The position numbers and the translations under genes are program-made. A stretch of DNA of 25,734 nucleotides from Pigoraptor chileana (Eukaryota; Opisthokonta; Filasterea), in contig CALSCR010001845.1 of NCBI GenBank assembly GCA_943704495.1, forward strand, positions 1 to 25,734. Reading direction: 5' to 3'. Positions 1 to 10,684 of this stretch are shown in pieces (position 1 is the first letter of the stretch; each line of letters begins with the position of its first letter). The notes below the pieces were generated by a model. It did not search any database and was not told the DNA's origin. It saw nothing but the letters and a program-made list of their open reading frames with translations.

Positions 1-34
1 CCCCCCCCCCCCCCCCGGACACCCTTACTTGCAG

Positions 35-3000
35 GTATATTGTTGGAGGCCACAGCCACCACGGGCTTGTTTCGAGCGTCACCGTCATTGTGCCAGCCCT
101 CTGGCCAGGCGCAGTTCTTGTCGACATACCCGGCGTGTCGATGGCGGATAAGTACCTCTACGCGATTTCAAATGCCGCGCTTAAGCAGTCGTGCGATATT
201 GCGGTCGTCATAGTCGGCAAGGGCCCCATCGACAGCGACGTAAAGACCGCACTGACGGATGGAGGTTTTCTGCGCCGATTGGCAGAGCCCGAGGAGTGGC
301 GGGACGAGCGTGGGCGGAAGGCACCCGCCGTGATTAATTTGATCCCGATCGACAAGATCGTGGAAGTCGACGATCAGGACATCGATGTGGTCACGGAATT
401 CGAACTAGAGCAAAACGAGGAGAAGCAAGACCACTGGTTGGAGATGACCGGCGAGTATTCGAGGAGCGTTGAGGAGGTGGACGGCGAGCGCAGAAACCTA
501 CAGATGCGCGTGCAGGGTCAGATGATGCAGCGAATCCACTTCCTCGCAGCCAACACCAGGTCGAATGCAGTGGAGGGCTACGGAATAGCACGTGTCACAA
601 ACGCAATCAAGACGATTATGGACGAACGGCAGGCCGATTTGCTCGTCAAGCTGCGCAAGGACATCGTCGAGGTGGCGGCCAGCATCGTCACTCTGCACCG
701 TGACCTCGAGAATCTCATGCGTGCGGCAGAAAACCCCGCGATCCTGCAGGTTATGCACAACAAGGCCAAGCTGAAATCTCTCATCAAGTGCGCCAGGGAG
801 ACGGCGGATACAGAGGTGCGTTTAATTCACTTATTCTTGCAACCACTACGAAATGCGTTCCTTCCTTCGCCCGTAAACTGCTTGTGGTACGGTGTCTTAC
901 CCCCAGTGTCTATTGGCCCACAATACAGTTTCGCACGAGGGGAGACGGGGTCGGAGCCTCACGTGACGCACTCAAGGGATCGTACGAGACAAAGTGCAGC
1001 AGAGAGCGTTTCTGGGCAGAACTGAACGAAACCAAAGGGAAGGTGGGGGTGTCTGTCTGTGTCTGTGTCTGTGTGTATGTATGTACAGTATGCGTGTGTG
1101 CGCGTGTGTGTGTGTCTGCGTCTGCATGTGTGTCTGTATGTGTGAGTCTATGTCTGTGTCTGTGCGTGTGTATGTGTCTGTTTGTGTGTATGTGTGCGTT
1201 TGTATGCACGTTTACGCGGTGCTCTATGAAGGTGTGCAAGCAAGCAAATCGTATAACTCACAGCAGACACAAAACAAACGCAACTGCCAACCGGTTTTTC
1301 CGAACACAAACAAAAACGCAGACAAATTCGTACCTGAAAGAGCGCAATCACACACTCGGGCATGACCTCAAGCAAGACCCCATGGCCGTATCGCAGCTCC
1401 GCGTCCTCATGATAGGACCTCTGCTCACAGGACTCCCCGTGACACTTACGGAGGCGGCAGAATCGTCAGCGGCAAGGGCACTCGACGCAATTGTGGAGCG
1501 CATACCGTTGGATATGACGGCCCTGTTCGTCGCCAACCCTCAAAGTGAGGCCGGGGACCACTTGGCACAAATGCTCCTCGACATTGAGAAGGTGCGATTG
1601 TGTGTTGGTGTGTGTGTGTGTATATGAGTGTATGCGTGTGTGTGTGTGTGCGCGTGTGTTTCGTCGATTGGTACCATCATATTGTGATCGCATACTTGTA
1701 TGAGAGTGCCATCGATGGAGGCCAGCATTTTGTACTCGTATATGAATGAATACCTTTGAAGTATTCTGAGGTCGATGTGCGCACGTGTCTTGTACATCAT
1801 TGTTCTAAGCATGCTGGACTTTTGTGGCATTAATCTACTTGTTGCTTGTACTGTGTGCGCGGCGGCATGCTAAACAAAGCAGCTAACTCAACAATCTCTC
1901 TCTTCTCGCCCTCCTCCCACCTTATTCTGTAACTCTCTCGCTCTGCTCCTCGTCCACACAGCACAAGTTTCAATGCAACATGAAAATCCTTCAACAGTCG
2001 CAGATGAAGCTGCTGCGCAACACAATCAGGCGGACAACCACCGAGGCGATCGCCGCATCCGTCACCAAGCATCTCAAGCCCCTCGCCAAGATTGCGCTCA
2101 CATACAGGAGCAATGCACTTCGCTTGGAATTCCTCGCGAATGAGACCAGCCGTCTTGCGGGCCTCGTCGTCGTCGATGTCATTGGCAAAGTTCAGTCTGC
2201 CATTGAAAAGTGGCGGCTCAAGGCAGTCGGGGAGGTCGCGTGTGCAGTACGGAACGTCCAAGATCGTTTCAGGTCTTACGACGAGGACAGCGTCGCCGAC
2301 CTTAGGGCTGTCGGTGTGCTCAAGGACGTGCCGAGGATTGCCCCTTCGGTCGCACGATTGATGCACGATGCGATGGAGGGTCTCCCGGCGACAGAAAATA
2401 ACGAACTCTGGCCGTTTGAAAGTGAGAGCATCAAGAAGAGCTACATTGCGCTTGTTCGCGAGCACGCTGCGCAGCTGGAAGGGAGACAGCTGCGTTCTAC
2501 ACCAGCACGGCGCAAGGAGTCGACACGGCTGTTCACGCGTACTCCCCAGTCCCGTCGCACAAAGCGCGCAGGCTCTCACAGCGACGACAACGATGACAGC
2601 GACAGCGACGGAAGTGTCTCAGACACCTCGAACGGCGGCGGTGCCCCGGATGCAGCGGGTCCGCCGTCTGCCAAGAGGAGGCGTCTGGAGGCTTCACTCG
2701 ACACTGTCGCTGAGGGACGGCGCGCACATTGTCCCATGGAGACCGACGCCGAATGCACACCGATGGCGGGTGGTGCAATCGCAGGCGATGTGAACGACGT
2801 TGACATGGACGGGAAGGACGACACGCGACAGCGCGTGCCATCAGCAGCAGGCACAGCAAGACCGCGGCGCGCGGGAGATTGGGAGTGCAACAATTGCAAA
2901 CAAAATCGGAGCGATAAGCACCGGCGACCGGGACCGACGGGCAAGGCAACACTGTGCAACCCGTGCGGGCTCTACTGGAGGAACCACAAGCGCGATCGCC

Positions 3001-3074
3001 CACTGTTGCTAATCGAGCGCGAGAAGCAGCGGGAACAGAATCAGATGCAGATTAATGGTGCTAGCAACAACTAG
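35..3074 (+). CDS. Dynamin-like (NUGGC/SLIP-GC-type) GTPase fused to a GATA zinc finger, 5' partial
   Basis: The exons I can support are 35-815, 1322-1591 and 1962-3074. Both inner junctions are phase 0, with donors GTGCGT and GTGCGA and acceptors CGCAG and CACAG. The first exon follows TTGCAG at 29-34 and lacks the upstream P-loop exon, so about 720 C-terminal residues are present. The start shows a G3-like VLVDIPG motif and then a hydrophobic strand (DIAVVIVGKGP), as in dynamin-type G domains. A possible degenerate G4 follows (NLIPIDK), then a long helical, charged stalk-like region. After it come an acidic Ser/Asp stretch, a basic nuclear-localisation-like patch (AKRRRLE), and near residue 659 (2886-2966) a C-x2-C-x19-C-x2-C finger with the GATA-type ending LCNPCGLYWRNHKRDRP. 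The stop is TAG. I infer a nuclear, possibly DNA-binding large GTPase. The finger is clear; the GTPase family assignment is moderate. It could be another dynamin-like or IRG-like GTPase. Confidence 0.7.
816..1321 (+). other. Intron of the GTPase-GATA gene with a TG-rich tract
   Basis: The intron runs GTGCGT...CGCAG and joins codon GAG to ACA in phase 0. Its middle (about 1045-1205) is a degenerate TG/TCTG microsatellite on the sense strand. Open frames crossing it are low-complexity Val-Cys runs and are not coding. Confidence 0.8.
1592..1961 (+). other. Second intron of the GTPase-GATA gene
   Basis: The intron runs GTGCGA...CACACAG, phase 0 on both sides (Lys to His). A TG tract lies directly behind the donor (about 1600-1660), and a pyrimidine-rich stretch (about 1895-1955) precedes the acceptor. 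Confidence 0.8.
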
Positions 3075-3804
3075 AGAGAATTTGATCGGTGTTGATGGTG
3101 AGAAAGATGCGGTGGTTTGGTATTTGTAAGTTCTGCCTGTGTGTGCGTGTAGGAGGTGTGCAGGTGGATAAAGTGTGGTGTCGAGTGTGCGTTTATGGCG
3201 TTTTGTGTTTTTTGACTTTTTTCCCTTGTGAATACATACTTCGATGTGGTAATCAACTTCATCTCCAGCAGTGGCAGTGCAGTACTTTAGTGACCTTCAA
3301 AATCACTTCACGTGGTTAATCGGCTTCCTGTTGACGCTGCAACGAAGAAGACCCCGCATGGCGTGCAAAGTAACACCGCCTATGGTGCAGAATGAATGGG
3401 TTGTGAGTGTGAAATGGAGCGGAATTCATTCCCTTGAAATATATGCACAGAGTTTGCCTGTAGATAATACACAAGCGTACATCCACTCACCACCGCCCGT
3501 GTTCGATTAGAGCTCGCGGGCTTACGACTGAGATTGGGCGACAAAGAGCACTCTTCACCTCAATGTAGAACATCTGAAAGAGAAAAAAAACACAGTCGCG
3601 GGAACAATGCTACTATGTGGTGTGAATTAGTAGTGAAAATACTTCGATCCCGATTCAAATTCAGTGGCCAGGACTATGACTGACTGGCGCAACCGATCTG
3701 CCGGACATACCTGACAATGGGGCTTTGCCTTTTAAGATTGGCGCGTTTTATTTTCTTTCTGCCAGCGGGAAATGTGTGTTTGTGTGTGCGTGTTTTGTAA
3801 CTTT
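3075..3804. other. Convergent intergenic region between GTPase-GATA gene and sacsin-like gene
   Basis: These 730 bp hold the facing 3' ends of two genes. I see no gene. Short open frames here lack family resemblance. The left part is TG-rich on the plus strand. A minus-strand AATAAA lies at 3747-3752. Confidence 0.7.
3747..3752 (-). terminator. Candidate polyadenylation signal of the sacsin-like gene
   Basis: AATAAA reads on the minus strand about 53 bp downstream of the sacsin-like stop codon. Position and sequence fit a canonical poly(A) signal. No transcript evidence is available, so this is inference. Confidence 0.4.
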
Positions 3805-6800
3805 CTAAGAGTCACTCGGAAAGAGAATGTCGTCGGCTATTCTCAGCATACGCTCAGCCGCGCGCAACGCAATCGCCGCGTGCGCTTCACTGAGTGACGC
3901 CGATGGCCGGTCCGCGCCCACGTGGCGTGCGTTGGTAAAGTAGCCAGCAATCGGCGCACATGCATCGCGCAACGCCACAAACAGCTCCTTCCTTGTGCAA
4001 AGGTGCTTCAACAGTGCATTTGTATCGTCCGATGTGATCTCTCCCACGCGAATCCCCACGGTGAACGCAACGACGGCCTTGACGGCCTTGTCGACCGACT
4101 GCTGCGCAGAGAAGCACACGTGCGCATGCAATGCGTATCCGCCGCCACTCGTCGCACCGGCATCTCTCGGGTTTGTGCACGCGGCAGAGAGGACTCGCGC
4201 GGCGTCCAGATCGTCACGTGCAGCCAACCGCAGTGTCAGAGCCATCGCTTCGGACGGCACGCGCTGAGGAGGCACATAAGTGGATCCTGACGCATCAAAG
4301 TCAAAGTCATTGTCACGTGAACCGCGAAAGTAGCTTTGTTCGTGCCTTGATTGGTATGTATTCCGACCGAACCACTCGCGCCTCCATTCGTCGTCTGTCG
4401 ACCGCCGGCTGCTTCGTGGCGCGTCACTGCCGTGGTCATTGGATGCACTGGATGCACTGGATGAGGCGCGCTGCCCATCCGGCCCCGCAAACTCCAACGC
4501 ACGCTCGCAGCGCTGCTCCTGCGTGCGCATGCGCCACTTGCCTTCTTTGTGTCGTGCTTTCTCGGACGTGAGGAGCGCGGCGGCGGTGTGATATCTGCGC
4601 TCTCCATTCTTCTTGTCTGGATGGAATTGAAGCATCAGCTGTCGGAATAGCTTTTGTACGGCCTGCCCGTTGTGGTTGACGATTTTTGACAGGCCATTAT
4701 CCACACCGTCCAGCACGGCAACCAGCAATTCAAGCAGGCGCGCGTGGCTGTCTTGGGCGCTGCTGCTGGCGTCGCTTGAGTTTGGCGGGGTTTTCCCCTC
4801 CCTCGACCCCACTGGCGCTTCCAGGAATGGAGAGCCGTCCCCCGTCCCAGCAGTAGGCGTCGGCGTCGCGTCGGACTCGTCCACTCCTTGCTCAGACGAC
4901 GCCGCTGTCCCGCAATCTCTTGAGCTGGGCACGCTCGCCCCCATGCGATCCACGCCATAGAGCTGGCACGCCGGCACTTGAGCGTGGTCATCGTCTGTGG
5001 ATCCCCACTGTATGTGGAAGCAGGCGCTGAGAGCATCCGTGTCTCTGTCGGTTGAGACAGCCCCGAGAACCTTCACCCAGATCAGCTCGTTTGAGGCGGA
5101 GTCTTCCTCTGACACGCGCTCCCACGCGACCACTTCTCCGACGTTGAATATACGCACATCAATCTGCACGCCTTCCGCCTCTTCGGGAGAGAGCGGCTGT
5201 CCCAGGGCGCTTGCCGTTTCCCCAACGGGCTCGCCTTGGGTGCGCAGGTATGCATCCAGCGCATCGGGGCCTGCCTGCAAGCCAATGACGAGACCGTCGG
5301 TGTTGGCTGTGGCGACATCCCCGTCACACAGACCCACGACCTCCTTTGCAATCGCAAGCGCCATGCTCGGGGCGTTGTTTGCGACGACGAGGACGACGGG
5401 AGACCCGTCCACTGAGGTCGTGTGCCGCTGCACAAAGAGCTGTCGCCCGTTGGAAGACTCGAGCGTTATCGCATCCACTATGGCCAATCGAATGCCAGCT
5501 AGTGTCTGAATCACACTTTTCAAATTTCTCCCTTTCCCGCGCACGGATGCTGCGGCCGCGCACGCAAACACGCGGCTTCGAAGGGTTTCGTCGGCATTGG
5601 CTGCGAATGCGTCCTTTGTCAGCGCAATTGCCTCGGATACGTCCGGTTGCACGAGTGTTCGCGACTCCCTCGCACTTGTCAGACCGACCCCGAGCCTCGA
5701 TACAACATCGCGCATTCCCTTCTGTAGGAGGCACGCACGGATTGTCGCGTGAACCAACACACTGTGCTGCACGTCCTCATTATTGGCAGCAGCGCTTGCA
5801 GCAGCGCCGCCGTCGTCAAGGAGACCGGCATCGTCCAGCAACAGCTCACGTGACGGCCGCATGACGCTTTTTGTGTCTGGGAGAGAGATGCCGCCGGGAG
5901 CTACGGGTCCTGCTGCCGCGGGTGCATGCACTCCAGCTGTTTTGCACTCGCACGCCATTTCAAGTGCAGCGCGCACGGCGTCAATTTCTTTGCCATTGAG
6001 TGGCTTTCCAGCGGCTCTGGCTGCAATCCGTGACAGTATTCCCAAGGAAGATTCGACAGAGGGCCTCTCCTCCACGCCGCAGACACGCGCAAACTCCCAG
6101 TACTCAAGCAGTTCGTTTGGCAACTTTAAAAAGAACGGCGGCACTTCGTCACAGGGGAGTTCTTTGAACAGCTGGTCGCCCCGAAAGAACCTCAGGCCAC
6201 CCTGGGCATCAGCGCCCGCCGCGCCTGCCACCGCAAGCACTGGTTGTCCCCGGAGGCACGCGAGCTCAATTGCTCGTCCGCACTTGACGGCGTCGCGCAG
6301 CTCCCCGTATACCTCGAATACTTTGTCGTGGAGAGTGCTCCAGAATGACTCGTCTCCCGTGGGCCTCGATGCGCTACTTTCGGCTAAAAACAGTAGGTGG
6401 CGTGCGACGAGCGCTGTTGTTTTCGACATCATGAACTGGGTGAGTGTGGGAGGCAGAGGGCATATTTGGGGGTGCGGAGTGGCCACCTGAGACCATAAAT
6501 GCGTCGCACTGTCGGACGTCGCAGCCTCCTCGGGAGCGCAAAGCGTTTGAGCAGCGCACAGTCTTGGGCGAAACGCGACGCCCAGTTTGCCCTGCGGATT
6601 CTCATCCATGGGCAGTGCATGTATTTTCGCAATCAGCGCCCACTTTTGCTTGTCCACAGACTCGCGCCAGGTGCCGCTGCTCTGCCACATCCTCACGGCA
6701 AGCTTCCTATCCTGTCGTTCGGCGACGACTGAGGCGCATTTAAGGAACATGCTGATTGTCAAGTCATTGCGAAGCCCGCAATGCGAGACGAGAAAGGCCG

Positions 6801-9800
6801 TCCAATCGCTGGATGAAAACGGCGATGTTGTTGGAATGCGCTCGGATGGGTGGATGTCCTCATAGATCTTTGTGCCTTTTGCGGTCGTCCCTACAGTCAC
6901 AAAGTAGCTTGCTGATCGCAGCTGTCCTGCGCTGTCGCGGATGAATTCGAGTTGGCACAGCCGTGCACTTGTCGGAGCGCCTTTGACGCCCCTCGTCACA
7001 AGAGTGCGCATGGCCGACATGGCGCGGCAAATGTCGACGTCGCTCATCTCTGGGAAGTGCGGAATAACACCCATTACGAGAAACGTCCCCACAGTCATGC
7101 ACTCGACTTTCGCCGCGCTATAGAGACCGACGAGCTGGGGGGTTGGCGCCAGCACGCCATCCGTAAAGACGTGCCCCACAGTCTCCCACTCTGACGGGTT
7201 TTCCGGCGCGACCCATCTGCCTTTGTCTATCGCACAGAGCGGCCTGGACGTGTCGAGCTGCGGGTATATGGCCAAACGACGCAGTAACGCTGGCCCTGCT
7301 TTGTCGTTGGTCGCCTGTCTGGACAGCACCACGGACAGGTGGCGGCGCGTTTCCGAATTCATTGCTTCAACTAACGCCACGAGGGCGTCGTCAGATCCCT
7401 TTGCAAACGCGGCGATGCGAACAATGTGGGACGCGCACGCCCGTCCTTCAATCGATGTCGGCGACACCGCGCTCTCTTCGACAGCGACAAAGCGTCCCTG
7501 TATTTGCCCATGCTGCGGCAGTGCCTTCGGGTCGTTCGGGGGCGGCCACACAGGACATCCGAGTGACGAAATGACGTTGGCAGCCTCCAACCCCACTTCG
7601 GTCGCGCGATTCACAATGACGATGACGGGGTCCTTGCGTGCAGCATACACGCGCAGGCCGCCATCCGCGGTCCATCCGGGTATGAGCGGCCAGCGCATCA
7701 CTTCAATCCACTCGTCCTTTTTGGGACCGTGTTGGCGCATGTATGCCATGACGCTAAAGTGCCACGTGAGCCACTCTTGAGGACAGGGACCGACGCCGCT
7801 GTCGGGCTGAATTCCGCGCGCGGTGAGCACGTGCTTCACCGAGCTCAGCAGGCCTTTAAAGTCCAGCAGTGCGAGGCCGAGCTTGTGGAAAGTGGATGGC
7901 GCTAAGTGCTTGCTTATCGAGGTGCAAGTTGCGACGCTTGGAAGGCGCTCGCACTTCCTGAGAATGTCTCTGTCCTTCTGTTGGACTGCCACAATCACGT
8001 TGTCGTCTTGTGCGCGCGGTCCAAATGCAAGGAGGGCGCGTCCCTCCGCAACGACCAGCAACGGCAGCCCGATTATCTGCCCCGGATTGTTGCCCACATT
8101 GTGCGCCGAAAGACAGTACTTTAGAGTGTCCTCGATCTTATCGACCTCCGCGAATCCGGGGTGGTTTCTCACGGGAATAGCAAGTGGAGCGCCGCCCGGG
8201 ACTGCGATGTCCAAGTCACGCAGGATGTCAATGCACAACTCTGGCGTGAGCATGCGCACATCCCCTTTGCACACATCCGCAATCCCTGCGACGCGGGCGA
8301 TGCCAAGAGTGTCACAGAGTGGGTGCCCCTCCTGGGAGAGTACAAATGCGACCCCCTCCGGAACATCGGAAAAGAAGATCGCGCTCTTTGCATCCTGCCA
8401 CGTGGCATTACGGTCGAGGAATATCGCGATATCTTGGTTCACAATGCGCCGTATGGTGCTCTCCGCTATTTGGATTGCGTTCGTGATACCCGCCTTTTTC
8501 ATCTCGCTGGAAACGACAGGGAGGCTATTGTACAGCTGTCGCGCGGTTGCAGCGGGCGTTTTTACGGCAGCAACTTCCTCCCGCAGAGCGAGTAACGCGG
8601 TGCAGTAAGCGTCCGGAATGAGTTGAGAGAGAAGCCATTGGTTGTGCGGTTGATTGCCACTTTGCACGCGACGGTTCGTCGTGAGATGGAATGTGGCGCT
8701 TATGCTTGCGGGTATCCCCGCCGATTCATCTTCGTCCAACGGCATTATTGCGTACAAAGTCTTTCGCACAGCCACGTTTGGTTTGTTGCAAACAATTGGC
8801 AATGCCACGGCGACGCAGGGCTTCTTCAGCGGAGGGGGTTGTATGTGTGCAGGCCGGGGGACGATGCGCTCGGCGACGACCCATTCCCCGCGCTGGTGCT
8901 GCTCATCCCGTATCGACGTAATGCCGACAACGTAAGTCGCCGAATAGTCTATCGTATCGTCATCGCAAAGAGCCTCTTTTCGCTCTTTGAGCGTTTGTGC
9001 AATGGAAATCACGTGCGCGCCGTTTGCACGCGCACGCAGATCCTTCTTCACATCGCAGAGGACGGTGAGGCCGCCGTCGTCACGCACGCCGACTCGAATG
9101 GCATGGACGTTTCGCGTGAAAAGCAGAAGCTCTTCCGCCTTTTCTGCACATTTTCCCAGGAGTCCTCTCACACCCGTTATGTCATGGGCTGGCGCACCAC
9201 GTCCTAGCTCATTACCCTTTGCTTGGTCCATCGTGCGGAGTGGGAGGCGAAAAGCCGTGCCTTGCGAGAGGTCTCTCCCGATGTACTCACAAAACGGTGT
9301 CACGTGATCCGAAAACCCTTGTTTCTTCAGCAGGCTCGCATTGTAGCGTAGGCCTCCGGGCCTGAGGCCGTGCTGTCCGGGGAGGTATCGCCGCCGTGGG
9401 TCCAGCACGCACAGATATCCGGCGGAGGCAATGACAGGACAGTCCGACACGTGAAATGCGGAGCAAAATCCGACGCCAAACTGGCCCGCGGACTCATTTG
9501 ACGTGCCCTTGCTGCCCATGCCCAGGCTCTTGATGCCCTGGAAATCCTCCTCTCTGAAGGAGGCGTCGTTGAAAAACACAAGCGCGGGTCCCTGGAACGC
9601 GCCCAATTCAGCGCTAACAAGACAGTCGCTCTTGAATGTGCGCATGTCAAGAATTATGTCCAGTCGCGTGGCACCAGCGTCGTCGGCGTTCTGAAGAAAC
9701 TCGCGTGGAAGGGCGCTGGATGGGTAGTCCTCGAGAATGCCCTTGATTCGCGTGGGCATGGACTCATACTGCTCGAATGGCACAACTGCCAATTCACTGG

Positions 9801-10626
9801 CAACGCTCCTGAGAGAGCTTGCACCGAACATGTACGCCGCCCGCGGATGGACTGCGTCGTCCACGACTGAGGCCGCGTTGTGGGCTGTGAATGAGAGGTC
9901 ACCCCAGTCCCTAACAGACAGGGAGCTTGCCGGGACGAGCTCCCCGCCTGTGCGAGGGAGCAGCACATCCTTTTTGAGCGCACCGTCTCTCTTGTCATCC
10001 CAGACGTCTTTCAGGGCTTCGAGCACCCTCGCGGCTTTCTTTGCATCCAAAATCCCGCCGTCACGCATCTCCTTGAGCACTTCCACGAGGTCACGTGCAT
10101 CCAACTTCTCCTTTGCGCCCATGTTCAAAAGCGGGATTTTGAAGCGGGCAATGTCTCGGTCGGCGAGCACACGGAAGGGCTCGAAGCCATGTTGGGCGGC
10201 ATCCGGCAGCTGGAAGACGAGCCTTATGGGCGCGATCATTTTGCCCAGCGACGGGGCATACAGCCACTTCTCCTGTGACAACCGAGCATCAAGGCTCCCT
10301 GTTGGCCCAATCGCCTCCAGGAAGGCGTTGCGAAGTGAGACGAGGTGCTCACCCTCGAGAGTCGCATTCATTCTGGAAACAGACGACGCAATTGCGAGGA
10401 TATTCTCAACGAGAATCGGCGTGGTTGGTGTGCGAAACCGCATAGCTGTCGCTCCTGCTCCCTCGAGCCATCGCGGCGCAACGAGTGCCACAGCGCCCGT
10501 GCATCGCCACTTGTCGTAGGGGACCATCTGCGACGGCTTGTGCAGTGCTGCTGTGCCGGTATGACCATCGCCGGCCGAGACCGCGCGGATATTCTGCAGG
10601 TCGCGACTGTGCCGGGAGCCACGCAA
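3805..10626 (-). CDS. SACS: Sacsin-like protein, C-terminal part: second HSP90-type ATPase module, J-like segment, HEPN domain
   Basis: This is a single open frame of 2,273 codons ending in TAG. Its first codon is TTG; the first ATG is at 10527, but that ATG sits inside sacsin-like sequence, so the frame is better read as a continuation of the frame at 10682-12772. Residues about 285-900 form a sacsin/HSP90-type ATPase module, with the N-box EFLQNADDAGA at 309-319 and the lid motif GQFGVGFCSAFHVSD at 381-395. Near residue 2002 a J-like helix carries HPDKK (LMLQFHPDKK). Residues about 2120-2270 match the sacsin HEPN domain, with conserved CFSAQQSVDKA and a final Ala-rich helix. In sacsin, ATPase modules and the J domain act as co-chaperone for HSP70-linked proteostasis; HEPN mediates dimerisation and nucleotide binding. 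No intron is seen in 6.8 kb. A polar low-complexity linker separates J and HEPN. Confidence 0.88.
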   Translation of the reverse strand: MRGSRHSRDLQNIRAVSAGDGHTGTAALHKPSQMVPYDKWRCTGAVALVAPRWLEGAGATAMRFRTPTTPILVENILAIASSVSRMNATLEGEHLVSLRNAFLEAIGPTGSLDARLSQEKWLYAPSLGKMIAPIRLVFQLPDAAQHGFEPFRVLADRDIARFKIPLLNMGAKEKLDARDLVEVLKEMRDGGILDAKKAARVLEALKDVWDDKRDGALKKDVLLPRTGGELVPASSLSVRDWGDLSFTAHNAASVVDDAVHPRAAYMFGASSLRSVASELAVVPFEQYESMPTRIKGILEDYPSSALPREFLQNADDAGATRLDIILDMRTFKSDCLVSAELGAFQGPALVFFNDASFREEDFQGIKSLGMGSKGTSNESAGQFGVGFCSAFHVSDCPVIASAGYLCVLDPRRRYLPGQHGLRPGGLRYNASLLKKQGFSDHVTPFCEYIGRDLSQGTAFRLPLRTMDQAKGNELGRGAPAHDITGVRGLLGKCAEKAEELLLFTRNVHAIRVGVRDDGGLTVLCDVKKDLRARANGAHVISIAQTLKERKEALCDDDTIDYSATYVVGITSIRDEQHQRGEWVVAERIVPRPAHIQPPPLKKPCVAVALPIVCNKPNVAVRKTLYAIMPLDEDESAGIPASISATFHLTTNRRVQSGNQPHNQWLLSQLIPDAYCTALLALREEVAAVKTPAATARQLYNSLPVVSSEMKKAGITNAIQIAESTIRRIVNQDIAIFLDRNATWQDAKSAIFFSDVPEGVAFVLSQEGHPLCDTLGIARVAGIADVCKGDVRMLTPELCIDILRDLDIAVPGGAPLAIPVRNHPGFAEVDKIEDTLKYCLSAHNVGNNPGQIIGLPLLVVAEGRALLAFGPRAQDDNVIVAVQQKDRDILRKCERLPSVATCTSISKHLAPSTFHKLGLALLDFKGLLSSVKHVLTARGIQPDSGVGPCPQEWLTWHFSVMAYMRQHGPKKDEWIEVMRWPLIPGWTADGGLRVYAARKDPVIVIVNRATEVGLEAANVISSLGCPVWPPPNDPKALPQHGQIQGRFVAVEESAVSPTSIEGRACASHIVRIAAFAKGSDDALVALVEAMNSETRRHLSVVLSRQATNDKAGPALLRRLAIYPQLDTSRPLCAIDKGRWVAPENPSEWETVGHVFTDGVLAPTPQLVGLYSAAKVECMTVGTFLVMGVIPHFPEMSDVDICRAMSAMRTLVTRGVKGAPTSARLCQLEFIRDSAGQLRSASYFVTVGTTAKGTKIYEDIHPSERIPTTSPFSSSDWTAFLVSHCGLRNDLTISMFLKCASVVAERQDRKLAVRMWQSSGTWRESVDKQKWALIAKIHALPMDENPQGKLGVAFRPRLCAAQTLCAPEEAATSDSATHLWSQVATPHPQICPLPPTLTQFMMSKTTALVARHLLFLAESSASRPTGDESFWSTLHDKVFEVYGELRDAVKCGRAIELACLRGQPVLAVAGAAGADAQGGLRFFRGDQLFKELPCDEVPPFFLKLPNELLEYWEFARVCGVEERPSVESSLGILSRIAARAAGKPLNGKEIDAVRAALEMACECKTAGVHAPAAAGPVAPGGISLPDTKSVMRPSRELLLDDAGLLDDGGAAASAAANNEDVQHSVLVHATIRACLLQKGMRDVVSRLGVGLTSARESRTLVQPDVSEAIALTKDAFAANADETLRSRVFACAAAASVRGKGRNLKSVIQTLAGIRLAIVDAITLESSNGRQLFVQRHTTSVDGSPVVLVVANNAPSMALAIAKEVVGLCDGDVATANTDGLVIGLQAGPDALDAYLRTQGEPVGETASALGQPLSPEEAEGVQIDVRIFNVGEVVAWERVSEEDSASNELIWVKVLGAVSTDRDTDALSACFHIQWGSTDDDHAQVPACQLYGVDRMGASVPSSRDCGTAASSEQGVDESDATPTPTAGTGDGSPFLEAPVGSREGKTPPNSSDASSSAQDSHARLLELLVAVLDGVDNGLSKIVNHNGQAVQKLFRQLMLQFHPDKKNGERRYHTAAALLTSEKARHKEGKWRMRTQEQRCERALEFAGPDGQRASSSASSASNDHGSDAPRSSRRSTDDEWRREWFGRNTYQSRHEQSYFRGSRDNDFDFDASGSTYVPPQRVPSEAMALTLRLAARDDLDAARVLSAACTNPRDAGATSGGGYALHAHVCFSAQQSVDKAVKAVVAFTVGIRVGEITSDDTNALLKHLCTRKELFVALRDACAPIAGYFTNARHVGADRPSASLSEAHAAIALRAAERMLRIADDILFPSDS

Positions 10627-10684
10627 TGTCTGACAGCCGCGCCCCGGCTCCGGGAATCTTCACAAGCGCCGCAAATATCTTCTA
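10580..10684 (-). other. Broken junction in the sacsin-like gene: in-frame TAG then change of frame
   Basis: The upstream frame ends in TAG at 10682-10684. Directly beyond it the same frame still reads like sacsin: KIFAAL, then LSDIAWLPAQSRPAEYP, which matches the 'IPWLP...YP' segment that follows ATPase modules in this family. Similarity then passes to the other frame (ALHKPSQMVPYDKW) at about 10580. Thus one stop and one frame change lie within about 110 bp of an otherwise open gene of about 9 kb. Explanations include a sequencing or assembly error, allelic damage, or recent gene decay. A GT-AG intron removing both is possible but would discard family-like sequence. Code reassignment is unlikely, because TAG ends three genes in this window. 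Confidence 0.7.

Noticed and set aside
788-1627. A 279-codon plus-strand frame over the TG tract
   Set aside because: Most of it is translated microsatellite (Val/Cys runs); only its right part, from 1322, is real exon.
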